Shown here: piece by piece, positions 59,537 to 64,000 of the stretch
How positions within the stretch are numbered: the stretch's first letter is position 1
Layout of the letters: every line of letters starts with the position of its first letter
From: Omphiscola glabra
Taxonomy: Eukaryota; Mollusca; Gastropoda; Lymnaeidae
Assembly (NCBI GenBank): GCA_964017045.1
Contig: OZ024802.1
Location: 11,730,435 to 11,794,434, forward strand
DNA length: 64,000 nt
Direction of reading: 5' to 3'
Position numbers and translations under genes: made by a program
Notes under the pieces: model-generated
The model's database searches: none
What the model was told of the DNA's origin: nothing
Seen by the model: the letters and a program-made list of their open reading frames with translations, nothing else

Positions 59537-60311
59537 GAGGGGGTGGTTGGAACGGGAAGTTCCAATTTTGGAGCGCGCGATGTTATGACGGTGTGCAAGA
59601 TCTGTGACCCGAATGAAGACATCATTTTAAAATGTTGTAATTTGGAAGACGCTTTAAGTTGGCGAATGTTTCAAACAGAAATCCCTTTAAGCGAGGTGAG
59701 GATAATGTAATTAACGAGTGAACTCTGTGTCTTGAACTGTTATTTTGCTGTCGATTGCTTTTTTGTTTTTGTTGGCCGAAGCGTTCACTTTCTGTTACTG
59801 TCCTCCTCCTCCATTTGTAGATTTATCATTGCCTCAATTCTAAACTTAGTCCTCCCCGTGTTGCTCTAAATAAACCTTTTTTTTTTCGTTGAATCTGCCC
59901 GTCTTCCATCCTTCAAAACCTACATTCAGATCTTCTCTCCCTCCCTCCCCTCCACCCTCCCTCCCCCCACTCTCTCTCTCTCTCGCCCTCTCTATCACTC
60001 TCCCTCTTATTTCTCTAACTCACTCATTTTGTTCCCCCCCCCTCCATTATTCATCATATCTGTATCATTCAAATAAAAAGTTAAACTAAGTTAATTGTTA
60101 ATTTTGATCATAGTTGTAAATGGAAACTTCAAATTTATAATTGAAATAATTGAAACAGTGTTTCATAAGCGCGGCTGTAGAAATTTAAAAGGAAAAAATA
60201 AGTTTTATGAAAGATTTTAAAAATATGTGTAAGAAATAAATTACAAACATGTTCACTCCATCTTGTTGTTCGATTACTGCGTCAGATATATAAATTGTAT
60301 TAACGAAGTGG
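58126..60311. other. Mostly single-copy stretch
   Basis: Holds a C-run at 58,181, A-runs near 58,486, a two-copy about 57-bp duplication (CATATCCATTCATACAATCT...) at about 58,997-59,106, a GT microsatellite at about 59,469-59,535 and a CT tract near 59,970. The segment 59,170-59,400 is complex with TAATTACG-type words and could be regulatory. No gene recognised. Confidence 0.45.
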
Positions 60312-60739
60312 CTATTGGTACATTTGTACCAGAATTGAGAGGTTGGGATTAAAAAACGATTTAAAATATTTTTGTTGGGTTTGTAAGACAAAATGAGGTA
60401 TCAAATGAAAGATAATTGAATATACTATACGTTTGAAATCTTAATTCTTCATTTTAACTAAAATAAACTACCACAAATGACATTTGAATAGCATTGAGTT
60501 TAATGTATCCCGGGTCCGAAAGGGGGCGCTGCGTGTCCGTGTACATTTTGACTAATGCTATTCGGATGTCATTTGTGGTAGTTTATTTTAGTTAAAATGA
60601 AAAATTAAGTTTACAAACTTATAGTATACATTCAATTATCTTTCATCTGATACCTCATTTGGTCTTACAAACCCAACAAAAATATTTTAAATCGTTTTTT
60701 AATCCCAACCTCTCAATTCTGGTACAAATGTACCAATAG
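60312..60739. mobile_element. 428-bp foldback element
   Basis: Left arm 60,312-60,495 (starting CTATTGGTACATTTGTACC) and right arm 60,554-60,739 (ending GGTACAAATGTACCAATAG) are inverted copies about 93% identical by eye over about 185 bp, around a 58-bp GC-richer loop that includes CCCGGGTCCGAAAGGGGGCG. No coding capacity. The arms' high identity suggests a recent event, or cruciform-mediated correction. The class is unknown and the flanks show at most a 3-bp GTG duplication. Confidence 0.88.
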
Positions 60740-60810
60740 GTGCAGCCTTGTATTAAAATGGCACCACCTATCCATTGCGTTGATAGTCTATGTATCCAGT
60801 GTATGATTGC

Positions 60811-61126
60811 AGGGGCGGCCGAGTGGTCTAAACTGAGCAAATCCCGAGTTGAGGGTCTGGAGTTGAATTCAGCCAAGCAGAGAACACCACCAATACCCCG
60901 GGTGGATGGGACCCGTCAACCTTGTACGGCGACTCATCTAAGAGAAGGAAACTCTGAATTCAAACCCGGAGACGGAGTCCCGTAGGCGGATAACTATGGC
61001 ACAGTGAAACATTCCGACAACTCCTGCGACGCAGACGGTGCCGTGAATATGAAGAGAAACTAATAGTTCGAGAACCACTTGCCCCCATTGGAGCAAACAT
61101 GAAATTGTATCATTTAAAATAAAAGG
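60811..61126 (+). mobile_element. tRNA-derived SINE
   Basis: Starts AGGGGCGGCCGAGTGGTCTA, with a pol III A box (GGCCGAGTGGT, 60,817-60,827) and a decayed B box (GAGTTGAATTC, 60,860-60,870) at a tRNA-like spacing. A non-tRNA body follows (GACAACTCCTGCGACGCAGA) and an A-rich end near 61,110-61,126. It does not fold as a tRNA and lacks an anticodon loop of the right shape, so it is a SINE and not a tRNA gene. The exact family and 3' boundary are uncertain. Confidence 0.72.
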
Positions 61127-61623
61127 AAAGGAAGCCACCAAGTTTCTCAGCTCCAACGTCCATTACATTCAGAAGAGAGAGAATCAGCACTTTTTGGACG
61201 GATTAAGACCTTTATCGAAACTAAAAACTGCGTGCCGCATATAAAGCCCTGTAGCGTTCCGCTGACCGAGTAATAAAGTTCTCAACAACTACGCTGTGTC
61301 CCGGAGAAAAGGCAATCCTTTTTATTATGATGAAAAGTAATGGTCAATATTTTTTATCACTTAAAAAAAAAAAAAAAACTTCTAACAAAATGTTAATATT
61401 TATCAGGGATCCTTCATCACTTTTTATAAGTACGTCAGAACTAAAATCAGTTGGCGTTGGTTGTTTCAATTTGACGAATTTTTACTAGTCCATAGGGTTC
61501 CCTCTTTCACCACACAGTGGATAGATATGGAAATACGGCTTAATTTTGTGTCTTATTCATATAGTTTTAAAATATACGTATTTTTTAAGGCCAGGTAAGA
61601 CCTTTAATTTTTGTTTTACTGGT
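61127..61623. other. Unassigned spacer
   Basis: Complex for 61,190-61,310, then AT-rich with an A-run near 61,363. Nothing recognised. Confidence 0.5.
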
Positions 61624-62222
61624 GAGTAGCAACACTATGAGTAGCAACACTATGAGTAGCAACACTATGAGTAGCAACACTATGAGTAGCAACACTATGA
61701 GTAGCAACACTATGAGTAGCAACACTATGAGTAGCAACACTATGAGTAGCAACACTATGAGTAGCAACACTATGAGTAGCAACAACACGAGTAGCAACAA
61801 CACGAGTAGCAACAACACGAGTAGCAACAACACGAGTAGCAACAACACGAGTAGCAACAACACGAGTAACAACAACACGAGAAGCAACAACACGAGTAAC
61901 AACAACACGAGTAGATACACCACGAGTAACAACACCACGAGTAGCAACAACACGAGTAGCAACACCATGAGTAGCAACACCACGAGTAGCAACAACACGA
62001 GTAGCAACAACACGAGTAGCAACAACACGAGTAGCAACAACACGAGTAGCAACAACACGAGTAGCAACAACACAAGTAGCAACAACAGGAGTAGCAACAA
62101 CACGAGTAACAACACCACGAGTAGCAACACCACGAGTAACAACACCATGAGTAGCAACACCATGAGTAGCAACACCATGAGTAGCAACACCATGAGGAGC
62201 TACACCACGAGGAGCAGCATCA
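61624..62222. repeat. 15-bp array, about 40 copies, in three variant blocks
   Basis: Units AGTAGCAACACTATG (5' block), AGTAGCAACAACACG (middle) and AGTAGCAACACCATG (3' block), with AGTAACAAC variants. Period 15 and lack of stops keep several frames open on both strands (S/N/T-rich plus; L/V-rich, V/A/T-rich and C/Y-rich minus). These are artefacts. Confidence 0.97.
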
Positions 62223-63170
62223 TGACGCGATAGCACGAAACAAGCAGCGGGTCGAGTTTAAACAATTGTCAGGACTCTGCTGGTCTTAAAGATTCACCTA
62301 AAAACTTGACAAGTGAAAGGTGACGTAATCATCCTTATCTTCACAACATACAAACAAGAGTTCATAAAAAAATATGTACGTATACATAAAAAGATGCGCC
62401 TTATCGCCCAGTGAGTAAGGCTACAAAGCAGAGATTAGATAAGACCAAGTGGGTTTGCAAGGTTTGCGAGAAATCTTTTTTTTTATTTTTTTTTTTTAAA
62501 TAAATTTTTTGGTTGCTCCTGTCTGAGAAGGTAGATAAGATTACGTTATACAACAATTACATCTCTCGCGATGGACAAGATATTGTTGTACGAGTTTCAC
62601 TTTTATTGGAGATGATAGTCATGAAAAGATGAAACCCGGCACTTATCTTCAGGAAAGCTTTGAAGGAGGAACACACAAACACACACACACTCAAAGAGAA
62701 ATGTTTTTTTTTTGATAATTTTGGTAACCCCCCACCCCCTTTTGTGTGTTGGTTGCACTGCGTATGTCAGGACGAGGAGTCGGAGCAGTCCGTGGAGTTG
62801 GTAGTTTGACGAGGAGGTGGCGAGGGTTGGTCTGCCCCGGTTGATAAACTTCTAGCCATGGTGACAATGAGTGAAGTCCAACATTTTGACTGTTTGAGTC
62901 AAGCCTCACGAGCAAATTCTCACTGACCACATACATATATGCTGGAGATGTAATTAATAAGCGTTTAACTAAACGCACGCAATGGATCGGATTCCGCTGT
63001 ACCAGGAGTTGTAAAGGTGTATAAACGATTCAGATTCAGGAAAATGAAATGCATGCATCTAACAGCAGGTATTGCTCGATAAACTGAGTTCATCAAACAA
63101 TTGATAGTTAATAAATTATTCCACCCACATACATTTTTGTATATGCGACGACAGTGGTTCTAACAAATAG
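62223..63170. other. Unassigned stretch
   Basis: T-runs near 62,478 and 62,706. Complex sequence at 62,540-62,660 and 62,730-62,950 has unrecognised frames. If the candidate exon downstream is real, this would be intron. Confidence 0.45.
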
Positions 63171-63407
63171 GATGAAGAGATTGATATCAAAGTCACGTCC
63201 ATCACTAAACAGGGACACGACCAAGTGATGAGAGAATACGAGCTCAGAGTGGACCCCCCATCAAGTGTTTGTGTGCCATATACACACGGACAAATCCACC
63301 ATAAAGTCGATAGTTATTTTTATTACATCTATTATCGCGACGGTAAAATACTCAGCACCAAGACAAAGGGCTTCGACCGTGTATATTTGACGCGTAAATC
63401 TACTTAG
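63171..63407 (+). CDS. Candidate terminal coding exon (78 codons), unrecognised
   Basis: An open frame of 78 codons, high in complexity, follows an AG (TTCTAACAAATAG) that could be a splice acceptor and ends at TAG 63,405-63,407. The product has alternating hydrophobic/aromatic patches such as VDSYFYYIYYRDGKILSTKT, which suggests a beta-rich domain. I do not recognise the family. Against it: the CTAAC word is too near the AG to be a normal branch point, the pyrimidine tract is weak, and open frames of this size occur by chance in the window. No upstream exon was identified. Confidence 0.25.
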   Translation, partial: DEEIDIKVTSITKQGHDQVMREYELRVDPPSSVCVPYTHGQIHHKVDSYFYYIYYRDGKILSTKTKGFDRVYLTRKST

Positions 63408-63709
63408 TCATCGGGCGCAAGTATACGCTGATGTGTATGAGGCAATGAAAGAAGGGAGATGAAAGGGAGACAAGGGGGTTTGATACCAAGTGTGTTCATA
63501 AAACACAATCTCCGCCTCTGTTGTTCTACGGCCTGCTCTTGGCAGCTCTTATATCCTGAACATGGGAGCAGGGGTTCCTGGCTTGTGCGTCAAGTGACCC
63601 TCTAAAGGTCCCACGAGCGCGTTTCGGTGAATGGGGTATGAATATGATCTTACATTATGAGCTTAAACTTAATTAAGATCAATATGGCCTTGCTTGCTGC
63701 ATGCACCTA
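63408..63709. other. Unassigned spacer
   Basis: Single-copy sequence without a visible AATAAA signal. It would be 3' UTR if the preceding exon is real. Confidence 0.4.
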
Positions 63710-63945
63710 TCAACATAACACCATCTGGGATACATCTTCTTCAGCATAATACCCTCTTTGATATATCTTCTTCGTCTTAACACCATCTGGGATACATCTT
63801 CTTCATCTTAACATCAACTGGGATACACCTTCTTCAGCATAACACCATCCGGGATACATCCTCTTCAGGATAACGCCATCTGGGGTTCACCTTCTTCAGC
63901 ATAAAACCATCTGGGATACATCGTCTTCATCATAACCCCATCTGG
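63710..63945. repeat. 30-bp minisatellite, about 8 copies
   Basis: Units of CACCATCTGGGATACATCTT + CTTCAGCATAA at 30-bp spacing, with CATCTTAA and TCATAA variants. The window ends 55 bases beyond it in unremarkable sequence. Confidence 0.92.
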
Positions 63946-64000
63946 TTTTAAATTACTTTCAACAAATGACCGTTCAGAGTGTATTAACCTTAACGATTAT

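Noticed and set aside
60811..60885. A tRNA gene
   Set aside because: The B box is decayed, no cloverleaf or anticodon arm can be drawn, and a non-tRNA body follows. SINE fits better.
61585..62236. Leucine-rich, V/A/T-rich, cysteine/tyrosine-rich and S/N/T-rich proteins
   Set aside because: The 15-bp array is open in several frames on both strands.
62540..62680. An exon in unique sequence before the T-run
   Set aside because: All three plus-strand frames look similarly plausible, no GT donor fits and no family is recognised.

Overview
This is eukaryotic genomic DNA that is almost entirely non-genic. It holds no operons, ribosome-binding sites or compact gene blocks. It is AT-rich overall, with scattered homopolymer G/C runs, about thirty unrelated tandem arrays, a 200-N assembly gap, a tRNA-derived SINE, LINE tails, hAT-type MITEs and one complete Helitron. 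This points to an animal genome. A SPIN-like hAT relic and the style of the SINE make a mollusc, possibly a heterobranch (pulmonate-type) gastropod, a reasonable guess. That assignment is inference and has low confidence.

Layout: 1-15.6 kb is minisatellites with an inverted-repeat MITE (3.4 kb) and a SPIN-like element (10.7 kb) in otherwise unassigned DNA. The gap lies at 15,626-15,825. From 16 to 31 kb there is a second copy of the 3.4-kb MITE, a 1.26-kb array of a 27-bp unit, a small palindromic element that reads as a genomic 'GGACTATAAG' repeat, a 36-bp array and a 784-bp hAT-like element with perfect 8-bp target duplications and a minisatellite inside it. From 31,350 to 38,181 lies a full-length canonical Helitron with an intact 1531-residue Rep-helicase, the only confident protein-coding gene. 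From 38 to 52.6 kb there are more arrays, a LINE 3' remnant and a 186-bp hAT MITE with perfect target duplications. From 52.6 to 60.3 kb the DNA is mostly single-copy with several small arrays. From 60.3 to 64 kb there is a long foldback element, a tRNA-derived SINE, a 15-bp array, a weak candidate terminal exon of a host gene and a final 30-bp array.

Most long open frames in this window are artefacts of tandem arrays whose period is a multiple of three, or of low-complexity DNA. No host gene is confidently present. The window is best read as intergenic or intronic DNA shaped by transposons and tandem-repeat growth. In at least two places a minisatellite appears to have grown from, or inside, a mobile element.
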